Below are positions 37,222 through 44,880 of a stretch of DNA of 64,000 bases, piece by piece. The stretch comes from Nitrospira sp. KM1. GTDB taxonomy: Bacteria > Nitrospirota > Nitrospiria > Nitrospirales > Nitrospiraceae. Positions within the stretch are counted from its first letter, which is position 1; each line of letters begins with the position of its first letter. The notes below the pieces were generated by a model. The model was given only the letters and a program-made list of their open reading frames with translations, was not told the DNA's origin and did not search any database. The stretch spans positions 3,286,001 to 3,350,000 of the forward strand of contig NZ_AP022671.1 of NCBI RefSeq assembly GCF_011405515.1. The letters run 5' to 3'. The position numbers and the translations under genes were made by a program.

Positions 37222-37282
37222 CGCAAGGCACTGATTTCCGTATCGACCATGATGGTCGCACTGGTTAAGTAATGGAGAGCGT

Positions 37283-37594
37283 ATGGCCTACCTGAGTGAG
37301 GACATTGCGATGTTGAAAGGGTATCGTCCCAACAGGAGGCAGCTCACCCGCCTACGGGACGAGGTGGCCGCTGGAAGCGGCCAGAACGTGGGGGACACAG
37401 AGCGGATCGCGTCTGCGATGCTCGCCAGCGGAATGTTCATGGCGAGCATCGCTCGGCTAACGAGACCGACCGGAAAAATTGCCGTATTGATTGGAGCAGC
37501 ATTGGCGTATCGGGCGTTGACCGGAGATTGCCCACTGTATCGAACGCTGGGCCTTACCTCAAAGAAGGGCGGCGTGGAATCATACCTGACGTAG
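37283..37594 (+). CDS. DUF2892/YgaP-like small membrane protein
   Basis: 103 residues: GDTERIASAMLASGMFMASI and IGAALAYRALTGDCPLYRTL give the two-helix hairpin and the TGxCPLY motif of the DUF2892 family. The N-terminal ~35 residues are polar. A GGAGAG site precedes the ATG. It follows the secreted protein by ~60 bases, with a small stem (CGACCA-TGA-TGGTCG, 37246-37260) between them. Role unknown. Confidence 0.8.
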   Translation: MAYLSEDIAMLKGYRPNRRQLTRLRDEVAAGSGQNVGDTERIASAMLASGMFMASIARLTRPTGKIAVLIGAALAYRALTGDCPLYRTLGLTSKKGGVESYLT

Positions 37595-37639
37595 CATTGA
37601 TTCGGTTGGCGTTCTGTGCGGCGGCCGGGCGTTATCCGG

Positions 37640-38140
37640 TCATCCCTCGTCGGCCAATTTGGCGATCACCCGGCGCAAACGTTCCCATTCGGTCTCCTTT
37701 AACTTCACAAAGCCCAGTCCATACTCCTTGTTTTTTACCCACTGTACCGTCGCCTCATCGATCATCAAGGGCCAGTCGAGATCCGGGACATGAATCCGAA
37801 GTTCAATCGATGCATCCCGAACCATCGCGACCGGTGTTTCCACGCGGCAACCGCCGATGGACAGATCCAGCACGGTGCCCTGCCCTTCCTGCGAGGCGCG
37901 TCCTCCCAGGACGGTTCTGAATTGGACGCGGAAACGGGGCGCCATTCGACGTTCTGCCGACCGCTGCTCCGGCGGGTGCGTCGACGCGAGGTGCAGTGCT
38001 GTTCCGCATACGGTGCAGAGGTAGGCTTCCGTAAACGTTCCGGCAAAACCCGTTTCTCGGCTCAATGAGAGGTGTGGACAGTCCGGATTGCCCTTTTCTC
38101 TCCATGCATCGCGCAGCATCATACCCAAGGCGTCTTTCAT
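37640..38140 (-). CDS. PilZ-domain protein with N-terminal zinc-binding-like segment
   Basis: 166 residues. The first ~55 contain CPHLSL and YLCTVCGTALH, four Cys/His pairs that could hold one zinc. The rest is PilZ: ERRMAPRFRVQFR (RxxxR) and VLDLSIGGCRVETP, with barrel strands IELRIHVPD and YGLGFVKL. It should bind cyclic di-GMP. ATG at 38140 has GGAGAG upstream. Convergent with the DUF2892 gene. The zinc module on a PilZ protein is not a common pairing. Confidence 0.85.
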   Translation of the reverse strand: MKDALGMMLRDAWREKGNPDCPHLSLSRETGFAGTFTEAYLCTVCGTALHLASTHPPEQRSAERRMAPRFRVQFRTVLGGRASQEGQGTVLDLSIGGCRVETPVAMVRDASIELRIHVPDLDWPLMIDEATVQWVKNKEYGLGFVKLKETEWERLRRVIAKLADEG

Positions 38141-38327
38141 GCGCTCTCCATAGTATCGAGTTGATTAGTAATGAGTTGATCGGCCGCAATGTCCCATGGC
38201 GGTGACATGCTCCGACGGAAGGGATAGGCGAATTAATTTGTTGTATCGGAGAGCCGTTCGAAGAGCAATGTTGAAGTCCGATTCGGCGATTGAATGATTC
38301 GTATCCCTCTGCGGCGAACGTGCCGCA

Positions 38328-40934
38328 CTAGCCGCGCAGCAGTTTCGCATTGAGTGTGGCGACCTGGCGGATCATTGCCGGTGTGAGGGACTGGCGGGTC
38401 GTCGCGAATCCTTCCCAGGGGTCCGACTTCCCGCCGGCCAGCCGGCTGGGAACCGTATTCAAATTGAATGACGTGAAATCCAGTTTTGGCGCCAACTCTT
38501 TCCACCGCAGCGGAGCCGATACCGTTGCGCCGGCTCTCGCCCTCGTCGAATAGGCTGCCACGCTGGTGGCCCCATATCCGTTGCGCAGGTAATCGACAAA
38601 TATCTTCCCGGCTCTTCTGGATTTCGCCATGACGTCGATGTACCGCTTGGGATCGTGCGAGGCCAATGATCCCGCAATCTGCTTCGCAAACTGCTTGAGT
38701 TCATCCCAGGAGACGCGGGGTGTGAGGGGGACGACCACGTGCAATCCCTTGCCGCCGGTCGTCTTCACGAAACTTGTTAGCTCGATGGCCTCCAAGAGAT
38801 CCCTGACCAATTGCGCCGCCTCAATCAGATGATTCAGAGGCACGTCGGGGGCGGGATCCAGGTCGAACACGAGGCGGTCCGGCTTATTCAACGAGTCTTC
38901 TGTACACCCCCAGGGATGGATTTCCAGCACGCCCAATTGCACCAGGCCGGTCAAGCCATCGAGATCATCGATCACCAGGGTCGTCATGGATCCGTGCTTT
39001 TCTTTGACACGAACGCCTCTGATCGAAGGCGGAAGACCTTCCATGACATGTTTCTGATAGAAACATTGTTTGTCATATCCGTGAGGACATCGCACGATCG
39101 TTAATGGCCGGCGCACGATATGCGGCAGGATCCACGATGCCATGGTCTGATAATACTGCGCCAGCATGAGTTTCGTGATTCCTTGCTCCGGATAGAGGAT
39201 GCGTTCTGAATTGGTCAATTTGAAGGGGGAGGGTAAAGCGGCCGCCGGTTCCTTCCTCCTCGAACGGCCTTTTGGGGGAGATGCTGCGGCTGCCTCGGAC
39301 ATCGGCTTGGGCGCTTCACGGATGACCTCGTGCGGGGACTTGTCCGCCCGAAGGCCGAGAAAGGCCGGATGCCGCAAGACATTATCAGAGGTCCACTCCG
39401 TAAAACGGATTTCGGCCACCAATTCGGGGTTTACCCAATGCACGCCGCGGCGGGAGATATCCTTTGGAAAATCCTTGAACGGCATGGTCGAGGTTTCACG
39501 CGCGCGAAGTTGCTTCATCACATTGCCCAATAATTCCTGAGAAAATCCCGTCCCCACGCGACCGGTATACCGAAGGTGCCGGCCGCCTTCATACACGCCG
39601 ATCAGCAGGGCTCCGAAGCCCGTGCGCGCGCCGCCGGGGTCCGTGTACCCGCCGATCACGAATTCCTGCTGCTGGGTGCATTTGATTTTCAACCATTGCG
39701 GAGAGCGGCGTTGGCTGTAATGGCTGGATACGTCCTTCGAGATCATCCCTTCGGCTTTGAGGCTGCACGCGTGATTGTGAAAGTCCTCGCCGTGTCCCAG
39801 CACATGATCCGAGTACCGGATCACGGAGTGCGTGTCGACGTGAGGGGACAACAGTTGATTCAGTATCTCTTTGCGCTCGAGCAGAGGCACCTGAGTCAGG
39901 TCATATCCTTCACCGTACGGCACATCGAAAATATAATAATGGAGAGGAACGGCAGACTTGTTCTGCAGCATGCCTTGCAGAGCTTGAAAGTCGGTCGTGC
40001 CGTCGGCCCGGATCACGACGACTTCTCCATCGAGCATGCCTTCCTGGACCGGCAGGCCGGCCAACGCTTCGACGAGGGTGGGGAATTTGGCCGTCCAGTC
40101 CAGGCCGTTGCGGGTCATGAGCGTGGCGCGGCCGTTTCGAATGAACGCCAGCAGCCGGTAGCCGTCCAGTTTGATTTCATGCAGCCAGCCGTCGCCGGCC
40201 GGCGGCCGATCGACCAGAGTCGCCAGCTGAGGACGGAACGCCTTCGGCAGTGCGGTCTTACGGGCGCCGGGGGCGGATGCAAACAGTTGCCGAGACGCGG
40301 CGCTTCCGATACGTTTCAGTGGCGAAGGGGCTCGGAGTTCTTTCTTTCGGTGTGACGACCAGACCGCGTTGCGTTGAGAGGCGATTTCCTCCATCGTCCG
40401 TCCGGACACGACGCTTTCGCTTCCCTCGTCATCCGAGTCCTCGGATCGGCTGGAGTACCCGTCGGTTTCCTTGATCAACAGCCATGGATCGCCGTGTTCA
40501 GTCTTCCGTGCTTTCATCCGAGCGAGCATCCACCCGCCTTTGAGTCGCTCTCCGTCGAGCACGAACTTGAGTTTTCCGGCTCTGTACGATGCCGAAGGAT
40601 CTCCCACCGGTTGCCAGGTGCCCTTGTCCCATAGCATGACGGTGCCCCCGCCGTACTCACCCTTCGGGATGATGCCTTCGAATGATCCATATTCGACCGG
40701 GTGATCTTCGACATGCATGGCAAGGCGTTTGACGGCGGGGTCAAGGCTCGGTCCTTTGGGAACCGCCCAGCTTTTCAATACGCCGTCCAATTCAAGGCGG
40801 AAATCGTAATGCAATCGGCTGGCGGCATGCTTTTGTATGACGTACAGATGCCCTTGTGCCGATGCGGCCTTCCTGCCCTTCGGCTCTGGCGTCCGCCTGA
40901 AACGTCGTTTTTGGTGATAACGCTTGAGGCTCAC
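38328..40934 (-). CDS. ligD: ATP-dependent DNA ligase D (phosphoesterase-ligase-polymerase)
   Basis: 868 residues with all three LigD modules: 3'-phosphoesterase (~25-190; SRLHYDFRLELDGVLKSWAV, HPVEYGSFEGIIPKGEYG), ATP-dependent ligase (~225-540; nucleotide-accepting Lys in HEIKLDGYRLLAF, DGEVVVIRADG) and primase-polymerase (~570-860; ILYPEQGITK, metal-binding LVFDLDPAPD). Order PE-LIG-POL. It repairs double-strand breaks with Ku by end processing, gap filling and sealing. GTG start with a weak site. Divergent from ku across 284 bases. Confidence 0.95.
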   Translation of the reverse strand: MSLKRYHQKRRFRRTPEPKGRKAASAQGHLYVIQKHAASRLHYDFRLELDGVLKSWAVPKGPSLDPAVKRLAMHVEDHPVEYGSFEGIIPKGEYGGGTVMLWDKGTWQPVGDPSASYRAGKLKFVLDGERLKGGWMLARMKARKTEHGDPWLLIKETDGYSSRSEDSDDEGSESVVSGRTMEEIASQRNAVWSSHRKKELRAPSPLKRIGSAASRQLFASAPGARKTALPKAFRPQLATLVDRPPAGDGWLHEIKLDGYRLLAFIRNGRATLMTRNGLDWTAKFPTLVEALAGLPVQEGMLDGEVVVIRADGTTDFQALQGMLQNKSAVPLHYYIFDVPYGEGYDLTQVPLLERKEILNQLLSPHVDTHSVIRYSDHVLGHGEDFHNHACSLKAEGMISKDVSSHYSQRRSPQWLKIKCTQQQEFVIGGYTDPGGARTGFGALLIGVYEGGRHLRYTGRVGTGFSQELLGNVMKQLRARETSTMPFKDFPKDISRRGVHWVNPELVAEIRFTEWTSDNVLRHPAFLGLRADKSPHEVIREAPKPMSEAAAASPPKGRSRRKEPAAALPSPFKLTNSERILYPEQGITKLMLAQYYQTMASWILPHIVRRPLTIVRCPHGYDKQCFYQKHVMEGLPPSIRGVRVKEKHGSMTTLVIDDLDGLTGLVQLGVLEIHPWGCTEDSLNKPDRLVFDLDPAPDVPLNHLIEAAQLVRDLLEAIELTSFVKTTGGKGLHVVVPLTPRVSWDELKQFAKQIAGSLASHDPKRYIDVMAKSRRAGKIFVDYLRNGYGATSVAAYSTRARAGATVSAPLRWKELAPKLDFTSFNLNTVPSRLAGGKSDPWEGFATTRQSLTPAMIRQVATLNAKLLRG

Positions 40935-41068
40935 GATCCGTGGTTCCGTGACGATCCCGCTTTCTTATCAGCGAGTATAGCTCGGTCGGGGCGGTTAGTC
41001 CTCCGCTGAATGCGGCGGGAGGATGGCTCATCGGGCCGTTGACCGGTCGATCGGTTTGCCGGGATCCC

Positions 41069-41099
41069 TTGCCTAGGACTCCTTCGAAGCTGTTATACT
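41069..41099 (+). promoter_or_regulatory. Possible sigma70-type promoter of ku
   Basis: TTGCCT and TATACT are separated by 19 bases, about 120 bases before the ku start. The spacer is longer than the preferred 17, so this is a weak prediction. Confidence 0.3.
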
Positions 41100-41218
41100 T
41101 GAACCCCGGGTCAGTCTCTTGACCCATGTGACAGGGAGTTTTATCCAGTCTGTTGCGTTGTTTGATTGCACTGCACGCCATGGCGATGACGCAAATGGCG
41201 AACCGAGAGGATTGAACC

Positions 41219-42037
41219 ATGCCGCGCATGCTTCGTGAAGGCAGCATCTCGTTCGGACTGGTCAACGTTCCTGTGCGGCTATACACCGCCGCGCGTTCGG
41301 AAAGCATTTCGTTCAATCTCATCCATGCGAAGTGCGGCTCGCGCATCAAACAGCAAATCTATTGTCCGAAATGCGAACTCGTGATCGAGCGCTCGGATCT
41401 CGTGAAAGGGTACGAGGCCGAGAAGGATCAGTATGTGCTGTTTACGGAAGCCGAGCTGGACGAACTGGAGGCGGACGCATCGGACAGCATGCAGATCATG
41501 GAATTCATTCCGCTTTCGTCCGTCGATCCGCTGTACTACGAAAAGACCTATTTCCTCGGCCCCGGCAAGGGGGGGGAGAAAACCTATCAGCTCCTGGCTC
41601 AAGCCATGGACAAGACCCAGCAGGGTGCGATCGCGCAGTACGTCATGTATGGAAAAGAGAATCTCGTGTTGATCCGCGCGATGCAAGGCGGGCTCGTGTT
41701 GCACGTGATGTACTATGCAGACGAGGTGCGAGACTTCAAGGAAATCGATAAAGGGAAACAAACAGAAACGCGCGCCGATGAAATGAATCTCGCGATCCGC
41801 CTCATCGACGGTCTCAAGAAAAACCGGTTTCGCCCCGACGAGTATCAGGACGCCTACCGCGAACGCGTCATGGAGTTGATCGAGAAAAAGCAGAGCGGAC
41901 AGACCCGGAAAGCACGCGGAGGATCCAAGCCGACGCCCGTCATCGACCTCATGTCCGCCTTGAAGGCCAGTTTGGAACGCAATGCTCCCGCCAAGCGGCC
42001 GGTCAAAACCGCAGCGCGCGGTAAAAAAGTCGGGTGA
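41219..42037 (+). CDS. ku: Ku DNA end-binding protein
   Basis: 272 residues: starts MPRMLREGSISFGLVNVPVR, contains YCPKCELVIERSDLVKGYE, PLYYEKTYFLGPGKGGEKTY and the basic C-terminus KRPVKTAARGKKVG, all typical of bacterial Ku. Forms a homodimeric ring on DNA ends and recruits LigD. Its TGA overlaps the ATG of the MerR-TPR gene. The Cys pair CPKC is present but bacterial Ku is not known to need zinc. Confidence 0.95.
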   Translation: MPRMLREGSISFGLVNVPVRLYTAARSESISFNLIHAKCGSRIKQQIYCPKCELVIERSDLVKGYEAEKDQYVLFTEAELDELEADASDSMQIMEFIPLSSVDPLYYEKTYFLGPGKGGEKTYQLLAQAMDKTQQGAIAQYVMYGKENLVLIRAMQGGLVLHVMYYADEVRDFKEIDKGKQTETRADEMNLAIRLIDGLKKNRFRPDEYQDAYRERVMELIEKKQSGQTRKARGGSKPTPVIDLMSALKASLERNAPAKRPVKTAARGKKVG

Positions 42038-42846
42038 TGCCCTCGGTCTATTCAGCGGCGGACATCAGCCGTATTTTGAGTCTGCCGCTCTCGGGCGTCC
42101 GGCGTTGTGTCCGGGCCGCGCTTCTGCCTGCGCCCCGCAGTACCTCGGGCTATAGCTTTCAGGACCTCATCCTCATCCGTACCTGCCGCAGTCTGATCGG
42201 CGCCAGGATCCCGGTGACCCGCATCAGACGCCTGCTGCAGTCTCTCAAGAATCAAATTCCACAGGAGCGGCACCTCTCCACGATCCGTATTTATGCCGAT
42301 GGCCGGAGGATCGTCGTCTGGGACGGAACAGCCCATTGGCAGCCGGACTCAGGACAATTTCTTTTTGCCTTCGACGCGGCTGAGTTTCCTGGCCCCGCCG
42401 GAGAACCGAAAGCCCTGCAACGGACGCCGAAGCGCACCGCCGCCCAGTGGTATCTCCTCGGCAAACAGTTGGACGAGACGTCGGGAGAAGAGGCGAGGAA
42501 GGCCTATGAGGAAGCGCTACGTATCGATCCGGCCTATCGGCCGGCGCTGATCCAACTGGGGTCGATCTATTGTGCCGAAGGTCGCTGGCGCGAGGCCGAG
42601 CAATCTTTCCGCGAGGCCAGCCGGAGCGACCCCCGTGATGCGCACGCGCTCTACAGTCTCGGTCACGTTCTGGAGCAGCTCAAGAAACCGCGCGGGGCCG
42701 TGAAAGCCTATCGCCAAGCCATCATATGCAGCCCCCGGTTCTACGAAGCGCACTATCGTCTCGGATTGCTGTACGAGTCGCTTGGAAAGAAAACCGACGC
42801 CATCCGGCACTTCAACATCGCCCGCCGCCTGAGAAAACAAACATAG
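42037..42846 (+). CDS. MerR-like HTH protein with TPR repeats, coupled to ku
   Basis: About 269 residues. An N-terminal MerR-type winged helix (YSAADISRILSLPLSGVRRC to RIRRLLQSLKNQIP) is followed by a short beta region (STIRIYADGRRIVVWDG) and three to four TPR units (EEARKAYEEALRIDPAYRPA, GRWREAEQSFREASRSDPRD, GAVKAYRQAIICSPRF, KTDAIRHFNIARR). The ATG at 42037 shares its A with the ku stop (TGATG), so it is translated with Ku. Likely a regulator or scaffold of the end-joining system (inference). Confidence 0.85.
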   Translation: MPSVYSAADISRILSLPLSGVRRCVRAALLPAPRSTSGYSFQDLILIRTCRSLIGARIPVTRIRRLLQSLKNQIPQERHLSTIRIYADGRRIVVWDGTAHWQPDSGQFLFAFDAAEFPGPAGEPKALQRTPKRTAAQWYLLGKQLDETSGEEARKAYEEALRIDPAYRPALIQLGSIYCAEGRWREAEQSFREASRSDPRDAHALYSLGHVLEQLKKPRGAVKAYRQAIICSPRFYEAHYRLGLLYESLGKKTDAIRHFNIARRLRKQT

Positions 42847-42867
42847 GTCGTGTGTCGCGCGTTGTGC

Positions 42868-43335
42868 TCAATGGGATGTCTGAACGGCAGGCCCGGTCTG
42901 TTCCGACGAAGGCTCCGAGACCGTCGTCAGCGCTTCGTGCGTTCTTGTGGCGGAGACATTCGAACGGTGAAAGACGTCCGCGGTGGAGACGACGCCTTCC
43001 AGTTCCCCCGCTCCATTCAGGACGAGAATGCGCCGCACTTGGTGGTCGCGCATGAGTTGCACGGCTTTATCGATGTCATCCGACGGATCGGCGGCGATGA
43101 TGTTGGTACTCATGCATTGCCCCAACTTCACGGTCTTCGGGTGCACATCCGCTGCAATGACCGCCATACAGAGGTCCCGATCGGTGACGACGCCCAGCAC
43201 TCTTCTATTTGAAGCAGAGGCTACGACCGGGACGATTCCGGCGTTCATTTGTCTCATGAGGCGCGCCGCCTGGGCGGATGAATCCTCCGGCACGCAATAA
43301 CTCGGATCCGTGGTCATGATATCCCTAATCAGCAT
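42868..43335 (-). CDS. CBS-domain pair protein
   Basis: 155 residues with two CBS domains: MLIRDIMTTDPSYCVPEDSS to VTDRDLCMAVIAAD, then CMSTNIIAADPSDDIDKAVQ to VVSTADVFHR. CBS pairs sense adenosine nucleotides. GAGGAG five bases before the ATG. It is a close paralogue of the gene at 54817 (shared TDRDLCMAV), and its intact N-terminus is the reference that exposes the frameshift there. It converges with the MerR-TPR gene. Confidence 0.9.
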   Translation of the reverse strand: MLIRDIMTTDPSYCVPEDSSAQAARLMRQMNAGIVPVVASASNRRVLGVVTDRDLCMAVIAADVHPKTVKLGQCMSTNIIAADPSDDIDKAVQLMRDHQVRRILVLNGAGELEGVVSTADVFHRSNVSATRTHEALTTVSEPSSEQTGPAVQTSH

Positions 43336-43514
43336 GGCGTCTCCTCAGGGGGCATACTCGAGTTGTGTCATGTCAGGCTGTCCCTTCAGCTGTATCGTCC
43401 GCCATTGGCATGGACAAGACAAGATGAGTCACGGTGATACCGATGTCATCGTTGATACTACAGTCGGGCAGGAGTTGCTTCTGGACATGCCATCTGGCAG
43501 AACACTTCCCTGAA

Positions 43515-43832
43515 ATGATGATCGTGAAACGTTTGAGGCAGGCTTTCTCCCTCCCCTTGGGTCGCATGCCGCGCGTCACATTCTGCTGCGCCATCCATCT
43601 GCTTTGCGTCGGTGTCATGCTGACCATGCTGGGCACGACCATCTCATTCTGGAATCTCGACGAGCCGGACGACTTATTCGGCAAGTCGGTACTCGAAGGA
43701 TTCGCCGTCGTTCCGGATTCCCGCGTGCTGATCGCGTTCGTCGATGCGGAGCCTGCCGTGGCTCCTCCGGTGCCGCCGTACCGCTACCTTCAGCCATCCC
43801 GGGTCTTCCATCCTCCCGTGTCATCTCTCTGA
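43515..43832 (+). CDS. Possible membrane protein, function unknown
   Basis: A frame of about 105 residues with one hydrophobic span (VTFCCAIHLLCVGVMLTMLG) and a Pro-rich C-terminus (PAVAPPVPPYRYLQPS). No ribosome site is evident for any start (43434, 43515 or 43566), and an antisense frame overlaps it. Included because the hydrophobic segment and acidic mid-section look protein-like. Confidence 0.33.
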   Translation: MMIVKRLRQAFSLPLGRMPRVTFCCAIHLLCVGVMLTMLGTTISFWNLDEPDDLFGKSVLEGFAVVPDSRVLIAFVDAEPAVAPPVPPYRYLQPSRVFHPPVSSL

Positions 43833-43908
43833 CGGTGTCTGCCGGCGCACGCGTCTGCGACACAGACCGATAATCCTGTACTCGATGTATCCGTCATGAG
43901 GAGAACCG

Positions 43909-44112
43909 ATGACCAAACAATTCCCGGAATTGGCTGATTTTCAGAAGTGCACCCGCGCGCTGGCGAAATTGCTCGATGGCGATCCGCATCTCCAGGTCGA
44001 TGATCAGCTCTCGATTGAAAACCATTTGCAGATCATGCAGCTGGCCTACGGCGCCTGGTTGAGCCGGTACATCTCGCGATCCAGGAAAGGCGTCGACCAG
44101 GAGGCAAAATGA
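43909..44112 (+). CDS. Small cytoplasmic protein, function unknown
   Basis: 67 residues starting MTKQFPELADFQKCTRALAK, then a helix (DQLSIENHLQIMQLAYGAWL) and a basic tail (SRYISRSRKGVDQEAK). A GAGGAG site sits six bases before the ATG. No known family. It precedes the receiver at 44222 by about 110 bases on the same strand. Confidence 0.65.
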   Translation: MTKQFPELADFQKCTRALAKLLDGDPHLQVDDQLSIENHLQIMQLAYGAWLSRYISRSRKGVDQEAK

Positions 44113-44221
44113 ATTCCGCCGGTTCGCGAAAATCAGAAACCTGTCTGATCACGGCAAATCGTTGCCGGGCGTCATGTTTCAGCCTCTTGCGCAAGCAGGT
44201 CTATGAGCGGATGATAATCGC

Positions 44222-44686
44222 ATGATCTCGGACGGCTTATCGGTTCTGTTCATCGACGGACATGATCGTGATCGTCGAGCCTTCACCGATCTTCTCAGGC
44301 TCTGTTCTCCAGTCTACCGAATCTCGGAAGCGACGGACGGGCAGAGTGGACTCGATTTCTTCTATACCCGTCCGATCGACTGCGTGGTTTTGGAGTTGGA
44401 CTTGCCGGATGGATCCGGGTTCGAGGTGCTCAAGACCCTGTTGCCGGACGCATCCAATCAAGATGTCGCCGTCGTTGTGTTGACTCATCTGATGAGTGAG
44501 CCGCTTTTCGAATCCGCGTTGAAACTGGGCGCCCAAGAGGCGCTGCTCAAGCGGCGCACTTCCGCCAACATCCTCGACAGGGCCGTGGCGAAGGCCATTG
44601 CCAACACGTTGTCTGCTCCGCACGCATGGACCGGACATATCTGCGGTCCAGCTCAATCCCATCGGTCACGCGTCTCGACGACATAG
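44222..44686 (+). CDS. Atypical single-domain receiver with Glu at the phosphorylation site
   Basis: 154 residues, ATG at 44222. Pocket: D12-G13 (FIDGHD), E58 at the phospho-acceptor position (VVLELDLPDGSG), T88 and K110 (LLKRRT), canonical spacings 30 and 22. The C-terminal 40 residues (SAPHAWTGHICGPAQSHRSR) have no recognised domain. It lies between the small protein at 43909 and the PolX-like gene. Ribosome site weak. Confidence 0.82.
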   Translation: MISDGLSVLFIDGHDRDRRAFTDLLRLCSPVYRISEATDGQSGLDFFYTRPIDCVVLELDLPDGSGFEVLKTLLPDASNQDVAVVVLTHLMSEPLFESALKLGAQEALLKRRTSANILDRAVAKAIANTLSAPHAWTGHICGPAQSHRSRVSTT

Positions 44687-44880
44687 TCGCTCCCGCGGTC
44701 ATCCGCCGCCAGTCCAATCGTGGCAAACGAATGCCATCGTTTCAACGACATGGCGGTACCGCCGGCCCGCTCCCGTAACCTCCCTTGCCATGCTCTGCTC
44801 CCCATAGCGGTCAGGGCGTTTGGTACCATGGCAGGTAGAATCTCTTTCATGCCGGCAATGAACACATCGGGAGGATCGGT

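Noticed and set aside
39576-40355. A 259-codon plus-strand open frame.
   Set aside because: Antisense to the LigD ligase and phosphoesterase domains.
43373-43684. A minus-strand frame of 103 codons.
   Set aside because: No ribosome site and no recognisable composition; the overlapping plus-strand frame with a membrane span is somewhat better, though also weak.
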